A DNA stretch of 64,000 nt from Natronococcus amylolyticus DSM 10524. GTDB taxonomy: Archaea > Halobacteriota > Halobacteria > Halobacteriales > Natrialbaceae. Numbering within the stretch: the first letter of the stretch is position 1; every line of letters starts with the position of its first letter. The notes beneath the pieces were generated by a model. That model saw only the letters and a list, made by a program, of their open reading frames with translations, made no database searches and had not been told where the DNA came from. Of the stretch, positions 11,737-19,981 are shown in pieces. The stretch covers positions 1 to 64,000 of the forward strand of contig NZ_AOIB01000024.1 of NCBI RefSeq assembly GCF_000337675.1, in the 5' to 3' direction. The translations under genes and the position numbers were made by a program.

Positions 11737-12101
11737 TGGCGGAGCACTACTCCTCGTTCAGTCGTGGCGGCACCGGGTGGCTCCTCCAGCGCATCACCGC
11801 GGCGTTTCTGATCGTCGTGCTGGCGTTTCACTTCTTCCAGCTCCACTTCGTCAACCACGCTGCGGACGTAACATTTGCAGGGACGCAGGCCCGAATGGAG
11901 AACGTCGGGTACTTCCTGACGATGGTGCTGTTCCTGATCACGGGGACGTTCCACGGCGTCAACGGCGTCTACAACGCCCTGGTCAACCAGGGCCTCGAAG
12001 GCACGCAAAAGAAGGTCGTGCTCGCCGTGTTGTCGCTTGCCGGGATCGCACTCATCGCCCAGGGTATCTGGGTCGCAGTCGCTATGGCGGGGTGGACCTA
12101 A
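11736..12101 (+). CDS. sdhD: Succinate dehydrogenase membrane subunit SdhD
   Basis: A 121-residue second anchor subunit with three spans at about residues 15-38, 55-75 and 90-117. FHFFQLHFVNH and GTFHGVNGVYN contain conserved histidines suited to haem b or quinone binding. The start ATG overlaps the sdhC stop by one base, so translational coupling is likely. A longer in-frame reading upstream runs through sdhC in another phase and is spurious. One base separates its stop from the sdhB ATG. Confidence 0.93.
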   Translation: MAEHYSSFSRGGTGWLLQRITAAFLIVVLAFHFFQLHFVNHAADVTFAGTQARMENVGYFLTMVLFLITGTFHGVNGVYNALVNQGLEGTQKKVVLAVLSLAGIALIAQGIWVAVAMAGWT

Positions 12102-12102
12102 C

Positions 12103-12987
12103 ATGAGTACGCAACAAGAACAACCGCAAGAACCCGAATCGCAGGAAGCACCGGAAGACCCCGAGATGCGGGGCACCGAGTCGCCACAGCAGGAGCGACT
12201 CAAGGAGAAAGAGCAGGGACTCGCTCAGGAGGAAGCCGTCGACGAGTCCGACCTCGAGGGGGAGACGGTCCACCTCAAGGTGTTCCGATACGACCCCGAG
12301 GTCGAGGGCAAACAGGAGCCCCGCTTCGATGACTTCTACGTCCCCTTCGAGAAGGGGATGACCGTCCTCGACGCGGTGATGTACGCCCGCGACGAGTTCG
12401 ACTCCTCGCTTACGTTCCGTCACTCCTGTCGGCAGGCCGTCTGTGGCTCCGACGCCTTCTTCGTCAACGGGAAACAGCAACTGGGCTGCAAGACCCAGAT
12501 CTCGGAGCTCAAACAGCCGGTTCGAATCGAACCCCTCCCCCACCAGGAGGTCGTCAAGGACCTGGTCGTCGACATGGACCACTTCTACGACCAGATGCAC
12601 GCCGTCGAGCCCTACTTCCAGCAGGAAGAGCTCCCGGACGGCGACCTAGAGGAGCAACGCCAGTCCCGCGAGAACCGCGAGAAGGTCAAGATGTCGACGC
12701 GGTGTATCTGGTGTGCGGCGTGTATGTCCTCGTGTAACATCGCGGCCGGCGACAACGAGTATCTGGGCCCCGCGGCGATCAACAAGGCCTACCGGTTCGC
12801 GATGGACGAACGCGAGGACGACGAGATCAAGGAGCATCGCCTCCGCATCGTCGAACAGGAACACGGCGTCTGGCGCTGCCAGACCCAGTTCTCCTGTACC
12901 GACGTGTGTCCGAAGGACATCCCCCTGACCGAGCACATTCAGGAGCTCAAACGGGAAGCGGTGAAGAAAAACCTGAAGTTCTGGTAA
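12103..12987 (+). CDS. sdhB: Succinate dehydrogenase iron-sulfur subunit SdhB
   Basis: A 294-residue electron-transfer subunit. Residues 1-48 are a Gln/Glu-rich acidic extension absent from bacterial homologues. The [2Fe-2S] site is HSCRQAVCGSDAFFVNG followed by LGCKT, with Asp replacing the third cysteine as in E. coli SdhB. The C-terminal ferredoxin domain has CIWCAACMSSCN and CQTQFSCTDVCPKDI for the [4Fe-4S] and [3Fe-4S] clusters. It links SdhA flavin to the membrane anchor. The order sdhC-D-B-A is usual for haloarchaea. Confidence 0.96.
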   Translation: MSTQQEQPQEPESQEAPEDPEMRGTESPQQERLKEKEQGLAQEEAVDESDLEGETVHLKVFRYDPEVEGKQEPRFDDFYVPFEKGMTVLDAVMYARDEFDSSLTFRHSCRQAVCGSDAFFVNGKQQLGCKTQISELKQPVRIEPLPHQEVVKDLVVDMDHFYDQMHAVEPYFQQEELPDGDLEEQRQSRENREKVKMSTRCIWCAACMSSCNIAAGDNEYLGPAAINKAYRFAMDEREDDEIKEHRLRIVEQEHGVWRCQTQFSCTDVCPKDIPLTEHIQELKREAVKKNLKFW

Positions 12988-12988
12988 C

Positions 12989-14824
12989 ATGTACGAACAC
13001 GACGTTATCGTGGTCGGCGCCGGCGGCGCCGGCCTCCGGGCCGCAATCGCAGCGCACGAGGCGGGCGCCGACACGGCGATCGTCTCGAAACTCCACCCGG
13101 TCCGCAGCCACACCGGCGCGGCCGAGGGCGGAATCAACGCCGCCCTCCGTGAGGGCGACGACTGGGAGCTCCACGCCTACGACACGATGAAGGGGTCGGA
13201 CTACCTGGCCGACGCCCCCGCGGCCGAGACACTGGCCCAGGACGCCCCCGAGGAGACGATCCAGCTCGAGCACTGGGGGATGCCGTTCTCGCGCGAGGAG
13301 GACGGTCGGGTCTCCCAGCGGCCGTTCGGCGGCCTCTCGTTCCCGCGAACGACCTACGCCGGCGCGGAGACCGGCCACCACCTGCTGCACGTGATGTACG
13401 AGCAGGTCGTCAAACGAGGCATCCAGGTGTACGACGAGTGGTACGTGATGAACCTCGCCACCGACGACGCGGCCGACCCGAACGATCGGGAGTGTCACGG
13501 CGTCGTCGCCTACGACGTTCAGTCGGGCAACGTCGAGGGGTTCAAGGCTAACGGCGGGGTCATCCTCGCGACCGGCGGTCCGGGGCAGGCGTTCGACCAC
13601 ACGACCAACGCCGTCTCCTGTACCGGCGACGGCCACGCGATGGCCTACCGCGCGGGCGCGCCGCTCGAGGACATGGAGTTCATCCAGTTCCACCCGACGT
13701 CGCTGCCCTCGACGGGCGTCCTCATCAGTGAGGGTGTCCGCGGGGAGGGTGGGATCCTCTACAACGCGAAGGGCGAACGGTTCATGTTCGAGTACGGGTA
13801 CGCGAACAACTCCGGTGAGCTCGCCTCGCGGGACGTCGTCGCCCGCGCCGAACTCACCGAGGTCAACGAGGGCCGGGGCGTCAACGACGAGTACGTTCAC
13901 CTCGACATGCGCCACCTCGGCGAGGAGCGCATCCTCGACCGCCTCGAGAACATTCTGCACCTCGCGGAGGACTTCGAGGGGGTCGACGGCCTCGTCGAGC
14001 CGATGCCGGTCAAGCCCGGCCAGCACTACGCGATGGGCGGTATCGACGTCGACGAGAACGGACAGACCTGCATCAACGGACTGTACGCGGCCGGCGAGTC
14101 CGCCTGTGTCTCCGTCCACGGCGGGAACCGACTCGGCGGGAACGCACTGCCCGAACTGATCGTCTTCGGCAAGCGCGCGGGTCGCCACGCCGCCGGCGAC
14201 GACCTCGGGACTGCCGAGATCAAGACCGGCTACGGCGACGACGTCGAGGACGAGACCGAGACGGAGCTCCCGGTCCAGCCCGGTTCGGCCGGCCTGGACA
14301 CCCCGGGCGGCGTCGCCGCGGACGGGGGAGTTACGGCGGAGGCCGACGGTCTCCTCGAGCGCGCTGTCGAGGCCGAGCGCGCCCGTGTCGATCACCTGAT
14401 GGAGAAAGACGACGGCGTCCAGCACGCCCAGATCCGTGCGAAGCTCCAGAAAGCGATGACCGACTACGTCAACGTCTTCCGCACTGACGAGGGTATCAGG
14501 AAGGCGCTGCGGGTCATCCGGGAGTGTCGCGAGGAGTACCAGGACGTCTACGTCGACGACCCCTCCCGCACCTTCAACACCGACCTCCAGCAGACCTACG
14601 AGACGCGCAACCTGATCGACGTCGCCGAGACGATCGCGCTGGGTGCGCTCGTGCGAAACGAGTTCCGGGGCGCTCACTGGCGCCAGGAGAACCAGGAGCG
14701 CGACGACGAGAACTGGCTCAAGCACACGCTGATCTCCTGGGAGGACGGCGATCCGAACATCTTCTACCGGCCCGTCATCCTCGAGGGCGAGAAGACCTAC
14801 GAGCCGAAGGTGCGCAGCTACTGA
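12989..14824 (+). CDS. sdhA: Succinate dehydrogenase flavoprotein subunit SdhA
   Basis: A 611-residue catalytic subunit of complex II. It begins with the Rossmann motif VVGAGGAGLRAAIAA. RSHTGAAEGGINAAL holds the His that carries covalent 8-alpha-FAD. EFIQFHPTSLPSTG, RGEGGILYNAKGERF, GQHYAMGGIDVD and HGGNRLGGNALPE form the substrate and flavin sites. About 50 residues (405-455), rich in Glu and Gly, form an acidic insert before the C-terminal helical domain. The last residues, YEPKVRSY, are typical. It follows sdhB with one intervening base. A smaller paralogue is truncated at the left end of the window. Confidence 0.97.
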   Translation: MYEHDVIVVGAGGAGLRAAIAAHEAGADTAIVSKLHPVRSHTGAAEGGINAALREGDDWELHAYDTMKGSDYLADAPAAETLAQDAPEETIQLEHWGMPFSREEDGRVSQRPFGGLSFPRTTYAGAETGHHLLHVMYEQVVKRGIQVYDEWYVMNLATDDAADPNDRECHGVVAYDVQSGNVEGFKANGGVILATGGPGQAFDHTTNAVSCTGDGHAMAYRAGAPLEDMEFIQFHPTSLPSTGVLISEGVRGEGGILYNAKGERFMFEYGYANNSGELASRDVVARAELTEVNEGRGVNDEYVHLDMRHLGEERILDRLENILHLAEDFEGVDGLVEPMPVKPGQHYAMGGIDVDENGQTCINGLYAAGESACVSVHGGNRLGGNALPELIVFGKRAGRHAAGDDLGTAEIKTGYGDDVEDETETELPVQPGSAGLDTPGGVAADGGVTAEADGLLERAVEAERARVDHLMEKDDGVQHAQIRAKLQKAMTDYVNVFRTDEGIRKALRVIRECREEYQDVYVDDPSRTFNTDLQQTYETRNLIDVAETIALGALVRNEFRGAHWRQENQERDDENWLKHTLISWEDGDPNIFYRPVILEGEKTYEPKVRSY

Positions 14825-14909
14825 CTCGCGGCCGAAATTTTCATTCGCCGACACGAGCGCCGACCGAGACCAGCAGCGCTATGTGTCCGCTCGCGTTTCT
14901 GCCGGATAG

Positions 14910-15095
14910 ATGGGACTCGAACGATTCGTCCGAGTGAACGCCGTTCTCGTTCCGATACTCGTCGTCGCCGGCTATCTGCTACTCGATTACATCCCGTTGC
15001 TCATCTGGTTTTTCGGCGTCGCCTACGTGACGTTTGCAGCCTTCATCTGTCTCCTGTGGGGGCTCTCGGTGGCGTCGCTGAAGATCCGGCCCTGA
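14910..15095 (+). CDS. Small two-span membrane protein, unknown
   Basis: A 61-residue hydrophobic protein with two predicted membrane helices (about residues 8-27 and 30-54) and a short basic tail SLKIRP. It sits 85 nt after sdhA on the same strand and could be co-transcribed. I do not recognise a family. G/C third positions and the TM pattern support coding. Confidence 0.6.
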   Translation: MGLERFVRVNAVLVPILVVAGYLLLDYIPLLIWFFGVAYVTFAAFICLLWGLSVASLKIRP

Positions 15096-15156
15096 CGCCC
15101 GGTGAACGCACGGAATCCACAGAGCTAAACCGCTTCGTCGGCTACCGGAAGAGGGT

Positions 15157-16461
15157 ATGTTGCTGTCGGGAACCGTCGTCGCCGACGCCGATACCGTGAT
15201 CGAGGACGGCGCGGTCGTCGTCGAGGACGACGAAATCGTCGCCGTCGGGAAACGGTCGGACTGTCTCGAGACGTATCCGGATCATGAACGACTCACTTAC
15301 GACGTGCTCGCGCCGGGAACGGTCAGCGCCCACGTCCACTCCGTCCAGAGCCTCGGTCGAGGCATCGCCGACGACACCGAGTTACTCGACTGGCTCTTCG
15401 AGTACGTCCTTCCGATGGAGGCCGAACTCTCGGCCGAGGGAATGCGCGTCGCAGCCGAGTTGGGCTACCTCGAGCTGATCGAGAGCGGGACGACGACCTG
15501 CATCGACCATCTATCGGTCGCTCACGCCGGGGAGGCGTTCGAGGCCGCCCGGGAGCTGGGGATCCGCGGTCGGCTCGGCAAGGTCATGATGGATCAGGAG
15601 GCGCCAGAGGGGTTGCTCGAGGACACCGACGAGGCCTTAGCCGAGAGCAAGCGACTCATCGAGCGGTACCACGGAGCTGCGAACGGGCGTATCCGCTACG
15701 CCGTCACGCCGCGCTTTGCCGTAAGCTGTACCGAGGCGTGTCTCCGTGGGAGTCGGGAGCTCGCCGACGCCTACGACGGGGTGCGGATCCACACCCACGC
15801 GAGCGAGAACCGCGGCGAGATCGAGACCGTCGAGAAAGAGACGGGAATGCGGAACATCCACTGGCTCGACGAGGTCGGGCTCACGGGCGAGGACGTCGTG
15901 TTAGCCCACTGCGTCTGGACCGACGAGAGCGAGCGCGAGGTGCTCGCCGAGACCGGCACCAACGTCACTTACTGCCCGTCCTCGAACATGAAACTGGCCA
16001 GCGGCGTCGCCCCGGTGCTCGACTACCTCGACCGAGGGATCACCGTCGCGCTCGGCAACGACGGCCCGCCGTGTAACAACACGCTCGATCCGTTCACCGA
16101 GATGCGTCAGGCCTCGCTGCTCCAGAAGGTCGACCGCCTCGAGCCCCAGGCACTCCCGGCGAGAACGGTGTTCGAGATGGCGACGACGAACGGCGCCGAG
16201 GCCGCCGGCTTCGAGCGCGTCGGGAAGCTTCGCGAGGGATGGACGGCCGACATCATCGGTCTCGAGACCGACGTCACGCGCGGAACGCCGATCCACGACG
16301 TGCTCTCACACCTGGTTTTCGCCGCCCACGGCGACGACGTCCGGTTCACGATGGTCGACGGCGAGATCCTTCAGCGCGATGACGAGGTCGTCGTCGCCGA
16401 CGCCGCGGCGATTCGGGAGCGAGCCCGCGAGTTCGCCGCGGGGCTGGACGTCGCTCCCTGA
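15157..16461 (+). CDS. Amidohydrolase (MTA/SAH- or 5'-deoxyadenosine deaminase-like)
   Basis: A 434-residue metal-dependent amidohydrolase of the TrzN/SsnA/MtaD group, which deaminates adenosine-type nucleosides or purine-like rings. Zinc ligands are the HxH of SAHVHSVQSLGRG, the His of IHTHASEN, the His of VVLAHCVW and the Asp of ALGNDGPPCNN. The CPSSNMKLASG loop is characteristic of the group. The short N- and C-terminal strands form the composite beta-sandwich. GRLGKVMMDQEAPEGL is also reminiscent of guanine deaminase-like enzymes, so the exact substrate is uncertain. Confidence 0.88.
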   Translation: MLLSGTVVADADTVIEDGAVVVEDDEIVAVGKRSDCLETYPDHERLTYDVLAPGTVSAHVHSVQSLGRGIADDTELLDWLFEYVLPMEAELSAEGMRVAAELGYLELIESGTTTCIDHLSVAHAGEAFEAARELGIRGRLGKVMMDQEAPEGLLEDTDEALAESKRLIERYHGAANGRIRYAVTPRFAVSCTEACLRGSRELADAYDGVRIHTHASENRGEIETVEKETGMRNIHWLDEVGLTGEDVVLAHCVWTDESEREVLAETGTNVTYCPSSNMKLASGVAPVLDYLDRGITVALGNDGPPCNNTLDPFTEMRQASLLQKVDRLEPQALPARTVFEMATTNGAEAAGFERVGKLREGWTADIIGLETDVTRGTPIHDVLSHLVFAAHGDDVRFTMVDGEILQRDDEVVVADAAAIRERAREFAAGLDVAP

Positions 16462-16475
16462 GGTGGGTGGCTGTC

Positions 16476-16670
16476 TCAGAGGCCGATCGACTCGAGGACG
16501 TCGAGCGTGATGCCCGAGGCTTCGACGAGCTTGTACCCGAGATAGATACCGACGATCCCCATCAGTCCCGGCAGCTCCGGCGGCGCCGGGATCGGCACGT
16601 CGACGAGTGCGAAGAACGCACCGGTGAGTGCACCCGTTAGTAGACCGACGACGATAAGCTGGATATTCAT
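16476..16670 (-). CDS. XapX domain small membrane protein
   Basis: A 64-residue protein with an N-terminal span (about residues 4-24), the PIPAPPELPGLMGIVGIYLG signature of the XapX domain, and a short C-terminal helix. The family is of unknown function. ATG 16670 gives the compact domain; longer upstream readings are basic and unlike it. Its 3' end is convergent with the amidohydrolase, 14 nt away. Confidence 0.85.
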   Translation of the reverse strand: MNIQLIVVGLLTGALTGAFFALVDVPIPAPPELPGLMGIVGIYLGYKLVEASGITLDVLESIGL

Positions 16671-16769
16671 ACCCGCCCGGAGGGCCAGCGGCGACAAAAG
16701 CGTCCTGACTCGCTCGTGACCCTCGAGGATCGCGGGTTCGTCCGTGTTTCGACAGCTGACGATGGTCAG

Positions 16770-16777
16770 TTTTACTA
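16770..16777 (+). promoter_or_regulatory. TATA element for the small wHTH gene
   Basis: TTTTACTA lies 25-32 nt before ATG 16802, the spacing of a leaderless haloarchaeal promoter. Confidence 0.45.
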
Positions 16778-16801
16778 TCGTCGAACAACGGAGGAACGAG
16801 T

Positions 16802-17020
16802 ATGCAACTGGACACGAAGCCGAACGTTTCGGTCCCCGACGGCATCGAATCGGCACAGGCGAAGCTGGTCTATCTCTCCCTCCAGCAGTGGCCGGACGCA
16901 AGCGCCGACGAACTCTGTGCGGCGCTAGGCGTCGAGAAGGGAGCGATACTCTCGATCGCGCGAACGCTGCGAGAACGAGGGTACGTCGAACGGGACGACG
17001 GGCGGTACCGACTCACCTGA
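16802..17020 (+). CDS. Small winged-helix DNA-binding protein
   Basis: A 72-residue stand-alone winged helix. QAKLVYLSLQQWPDASADEL is the first helix pair, CAALGVEKGAILSIARTLRE the recognition helix, and RGYVERDDGRYRLT the wing. It resembles TrmB-like or MarR-like HTH domains without any effector domain, so it may be a local regulator or DNA architectural factor. Its stop ends at 17020, and the minus-strand HD gene stop begins at 17021, so the two convergent genes touch with no spacer. Confidence 0.8.
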   Translation: MQLDTKPNVSVPDGIESAQAKLVYLSLQQWPDASADELCAALGVEKGAILSIARTLRERGYVERDDGRYRLT

Positions 17021-17836
17021 TTACAGTTCGATCCGCTCGACCAGCTGTTCGTGGTTCTCGTTGGTGTTGACGGCGACGATCCGGATCTCGTTTTCGAGTC
17101 CCGAATCCCGCAGCTTCGCCTTCAGTAGGTTGTCGACCTGGTAGACGCCAGCGGCGTTGGTCATCGCAATCTCGACCATCACGGGCCGGGACTTGCCCTC
17201 ATGCAAGGTGACGTGGCTGATCGCCTGGCTCGAGAGCGTGTTGATGCCGCGGCCGCCCTGCTCGTAGGGAATCCGGGAGCGACCGCGTTCCATGTCCAGC
17301 GCGTCGGCGACGCGGATGACCCCTGCCTCGGTCGTCAGCGGTGTTTCGGCGGTGTGGTGACAGAGGATCGCGTGGAGCACCTCGCCTTTCATTCGGACGG
17401 TGTCGGCGACGTCGTAGAACTCCGGCAGCACTCGCTCTAAGATGTCCGCGGCGAGTGGAATCGAGTAGTAGGCGTGCTGGTCGCGGTGAACGACGTGACC
17501 GACGTCGTGCAGCACCGCCGCGAGCGCGACGATGACCGCCTCGTCGGCCTCCTCGAGACCCTGGTCTGCGGCGCCGTTGAACTCGACGTCGCCCGCCTTC
17601 AGCAGGTCGTACAGACAGAGCGCGCGGTTGCGAACGATCTCGATGTGTTTCGCGCCGTGGTCGTTGTACCGCATCCGGTCGACGGCGTTGATGTTCTGGG
17701 CCTCGAGGTAGGTCTGGATCTCCTCGTCCTCGTCGATGAACTCGAGGACCTCGTTTAGCTTCCCGTCGGGAAAGTGATGATCTGCAGAAGGGACGTAGAC
17801 GCGGCCCGCCTGCTCGTCGGTCGTAGAGTCGCTCAT
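17021..17836 (-). CDS. HD-domain metal-dependent phosphohydrolase
   Basis: A 271-residue HD-superfamily enzyme. Metal ligands are in HIEIVRNRAL (His), LHDVGHVVHRDQH (the HD pair with extra His), AILCHHT (His) and RVADALDME (Asp). About 70 C-terminal residues (VTLHEGKSRPVMVEI onward) form a beta-rich domain. Such proteins hydrolyse nucleotides or cyclic nucleotides; the substrate here is not known. ATG 17836 starts just after a T-rich TATA-like tract (CTTTTTTAG); upstream readings are arginine-rich shadow sequence. The upstream peroxiredoxin gene ends 41 nt before it on the same strand. Confidence 0.88.
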   Translation of the reverse strand: MSDSTTDEQAGRVYVPSADHHFPDGKLNEVLEFIDEDEEIQTYLEAQNINAVDRMRYNDHGAKHIEIVRNRALCLYDLLKAGDVEFNGAADQGLEEADEAVIVALAAVLHDVGHVVHRDQHAYYSIPLAADILERVLPEFYDVADTVRMKGEVLHAILCHHTAETPLTTEAGVIRVADALDMERGRSRIPYEQGGRGINTLSSQAISHVTLHEGKSRPVMVEIAMTNAAGVYQVDNLLKAKLRDSGLENEIRIVAVNTNENHEQLVERIEL

Positions 17837-17877
17837 ATCCGCACGAGGCCGCCCGGCTAAAAAAGGGCTGCGGGTAG

Positions 17878-18357
17878 TTACGCTGCGTCGGCGGCGGCGT
17901 CCTCGACCTCGGCGTACTCCGGCTCGACGCCGGGATCGTCGCTGACCCACGCGTAGGTGACCTCGCCGTCCGCGTCGACGACGAACACCGAGCGCTTGGC
18001 GACGCCGTAGACGCCCATGTCGTCGAAGTCCATCTCGACGCCGTAGTCGGCGATGACTTCCTTGTTCAGGTCGCTGAGCAGTCCGAACTCGAGGTCGTTC
18101 TGGTCGCGGAACTCGTTCTGGGTGAACGGCGTGTCACGGCTGATTCCGTACACCGTCGCATCGACGTCGTCGAACGCCGAGAGCCGATCCTGGAACGTAC
18201 ACATCTCGTCGGTACAGACGCCAGTGAACGCGCCCGGGAAGAAGGCGAGGACGATCGGAGCCTCCGCCTCGAGGCGCTCCGAGAGCGTGAAGGAATCGAC
18301 GTCGCCGTTCGCGAGCGGTACGGTAAAGTCGGGTGCGGCGTCTCCGGTATCTACCAT
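17878..18357 (-). CDS. Peroxiredoxin (AhpC/TSA-Bcp family)
   Basis: A 159-residue thioredoxin-fold peroxidase that reduces peroxides. The peroxidatic cysteine is in FFPGAFTGVCTDEMCTF, with a second Cys five residues later. PFTQNEFRDQNDLEFGLLSD and VYGVAKRSVFVVDADG complete the fold. The C-terminus is extended by an acidic Ala-rich tail. No separate C-terminal resolving Cys is visible, so it is 1-Cys or atypical 2-Cys using the near Cys. It is cytoplasmic. Confidence 0.93.
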   Translation of the reverse strand: MVDTGDAAPDFTVPLANGDVDSFTLSERLEAEAPIVLAFFPGAFTGVCTDEMCTFQDRLSAFDDVDATVYGISRDTPFTQNEFRDQNDLEFGLLSDLNKEVIADYGVEMDFDDMGVYGVAKRSVFVVDADGEVTYAWVSDDPGVEPEYAEVEDAAADAA

Positions 18358-18480
18358 CGCTCTCGAGTTACGGGTAGACAGGAAAGACAGTTTCGCTCCC
18401 GGACCGATCTCGAGCGCGCCGGTTCGCCGGGACGGCGACCGCCGCTTCGAACGACTCCCGTACCGTGCGAAGGAGTGGGT

Positions 18481-18789
18481 TCACGGTCCACGGTACGTCG
18501 TTACGCCGGAGGGCCCGTCGGGAGCCGAGCAATCGAGTTCAACGTGGGTAACGACCTCGTGATCGACGACGTGCCACTCCTCGTTCCGGCGCTCCTCCTC
18601 GGTCCGATTCCATCCGCCGAGCTCCCGGGGCTCGAAGATCAGCCGGCGTCGACACGCGTTCAGTGGAGTCCACTCGAGAACGATCGGATCACTCACCCGT
18701 ACCACCCGACGCTCTCGGTCGCCCCGGACGCAACCGTCGGCGTCCGGCCGATCTTCCCGACCGTCGAACGCCGTCGAGCGACGCAGCAT
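18481..18789 (-). CDS. Hypothetical haloarchaeal protein
   Basis: A 102-residue frame starting at ATG 18789. The central part (IVLEWTPLNACRRRLIFEPR, then GGWNRTEEERRNEEWHVV) has the alternating pattern of a small beta-sheet protein, more protein-like than the overlapping plus-strand frame. An AT-rich element 33-43 nt upstream could be its promoter. I recognise no named family. It is separated from the peroxiredoxin start by 123 nt. Confidence 0.5.
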   Translation of the reverse strand: MLRRSTAFDGREDRPDADGCVRGDRERRVVRVSDPIVLEWTPLNACRRRLIFEPRELGGWNRTEEERRNEEWHVVDHEVVTHVELDCSAPDGPSGVTTYRGP

Positions 18790-18821
18790 ATCCAATCATA
18801 TGTGAGTAACAGTTTTTCTTA

Positions 18822-18832
18822 CATAATATACT
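18822..18832 (-). promoter_or_regulatory. AT-rich TATA candidate
   Basis: TAAGTATATTATG on the minus strand is in one of the few AT-rich patches of this region and lies 33-43 nt before ATG 18789. Confidence 0.4.
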
Positions 18833-19191
18833 TACTGGCAGCGAAAGGAGACCGGGCGGCGTCGATCAGTGATTCCGAGCGGTCTGGTCTGTTGATCCCC
18901 GCACAACTCGGATCTCTCGAGATCGTTTCATAACGACCCGAAGGCGGCCGAGTTCGCCCGTTCGGTGAACGACCTTACGGTAGGGCTCGCCCGTTCGGGC
19001 GGTATCGGTTCGTGGTTCCCGCTGATTCGAACGGACTGTGGATCAGCGGAGCCGCTGATGGCGGATTCGCGCGATTGGTGAGTCGCGAGGCCGGGAGAAA
19101 GCGGGCGCGCGATGGACAGCCGTTGACCACTGAGGGCAGTTTCGGGGCGCTGACTGTCCGGAGCGCTGATTTACCGTCCGGTCCAAAAAGG
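18833..19191. other. Intergenic stretch without a convincing gene
   Basis: Some 360 bases between the hypothetical gene and the tatA promoter. A short hairpin ATCAGCG-GAGC-CGCTGAT sits near 19035. Open frames here run antisense or out of phase with tatA and have no recognisable content. Confidence 0.4.
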
Positions 19192-19199
19192 TTATAATT
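19192..19199 (+). promoter_or_regulatory. TATA element of tatA
   Basis: TTATAATT lies 26-33 nt upstream of ATG 19225 and follows an A-rich BRE-like tract (CCAAAAAGG). Confidence 0.6.
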
Positions 19200-19224
19200 G
19201 CCAGCCCGTAAGCCACGCATAGAG

Positions 19225-19557
19225 ATGGTAGAAATCGCACCGCTGTTTGCCCCTATTCCAGGGGGTCCGGAACTACTGATCATCCTTTTCATCGCCATCT
19301 TACTCTTCGGGGCGAACAAGATCCCGAAACTGGCTCGGTCGACGGGTGAGGCGATGGGCGAATTCCAGAAGGGGCGTGAAAAGGTCGAAACGGAACTCGA
19401 GGAAATGCGCGACGGATTCGAGGAGGGCGACGAGGAGTTCGGTGAAACCGACGACTTCGGCGAGACCGACGAGTTCGACGACGGCGACGACGAGTTCGTC
19501 GACACGGAACCGGTCACCTCTGAGGAGGAGACCGAACCCGACACGGAACCGAACTAA
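19225..19557 (+). CDS. tatA: Twin-arginine translocase subunit TatA
   Basis: A 110-residue pore-forming Tat component. GGPELLIILFIAILLFGANK (residues 12-31) is the single membrane helix with the typical FGANKIPKLARSTGEAMGEF hinge and amphipathic helix. The tail from residue 60 is almost purely acidic (repeats of ETDDFGETDEFDDG type), as in haloarchaeal TatA. Tat is the main export route in these organisms and would be used by the penicillin acylase and the solute-binding lipoprotein in this window. The start is fixed by the TATA element. Confidence 0.95.
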   Translation: MVEIAPLFAPIPGGPELLIILFIAILLFGANKIPKLARSTGEAMGEFQKGREKVETELEEMRDGFEEGDEEFGETDDFGETDEFDDGDDEFVDTEPVTSEEETEPDTEPN

Positions 19558-19570
19558 CACTTTTCTGACG

Positions 19571-19643
19571 GGGCGTGTGGCCTAGCGGAGAGGGCAGGAG
19601 GTTCCTAACCTTCTGATCGTGGGTTCGAATCCCGCCACGCCCG
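19571..19643 (+). tRNA. tRNA-Arg (anticodon CCU)
   Basis: A 73-nt cloverleaf. The acceptor GGGCGTG pairs with CACGCCC (19636-19642) and is followed by discriminator G. The D arm runs from GCC to GGC. The anticodon stem GGAGG/CCTTC closes a TTCCTAA loop with anticodon CCT, which reads AGG. The T arm is GTGGG-TTCGAAT-CCCGC. No intron is seen and CCA is not encoded. It begins 13 nt after tatA and is followed by repeats that include copies of its 3' end. Confidence 0.95.
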
Positions 19644-19970
19644 CTCGACTCGCTTTGCTCGTCTCGCGAGCGTGACGTAGCTCGCGAACGCGAAGCGTTC
19701 GCTCACTCCCGCCACGCCCGTCCGCAACGAACGGACGTGAGGAGCGGACGGGCACGGGATTCGAATCAGGGAGTGAAGCGAAGCGGAACGACCGTGGTTC
19801 GAATTCCGTCACGCCTGCTCGACTCGCTTCGCTCGTCTCGCGAGCGTGACGTAGATCGCGAACGCGGGGCGTTCGCTCACTCCCGCCACGCCCGTTCGAC
19901 TTGTTTCGCTCGTCTCGCAAGCGTGACGTAGCTCGCGAACGCGAAGCGTTCGCTCACTCCCCCACGCCAG
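19644..19970 (+). repeat. Three 77-bp repeats carrying tRNA-Arg 3'-end copies
   Basis: Near-identical units occupy 19644-19720, 19818-19894 and 19895-19970. Each begins CTCGACTCGC (TTCGACTTGT in the third), contains the inverted pair GCGAACG/CGTTCGC, and ends in CCCGCCACGCCCG or a variant, which matches the last 13 nt of the tRNA. The spacer between units 1 and 2 also holds a degenerate T-arm/acceptor copy at 19793-19817, and an inverted T-loop-like piece around 19755-19768. The stretch has no gene. Confidence 0.85.
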
Positions 19971-19981
19971 TCCGGAGCGTT

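Noticed and set aside
12947-14854. A 635-codon open frame on the minus strand opposite sdhA
   Set aside because: It is a shadow of the GC-rich sdhA codons; no family features, while sdhA has all its motifs.
19793-19817. Second tRNA gene
   Set aside because: Only T-arm and acceptor 3' half are recognisable; no anticodon arm upstream.
19644-19970. Possible CRISPR array
   Set aside because: Units are 77 bp, two abut directly and spacers are not uniform; no cas genes.
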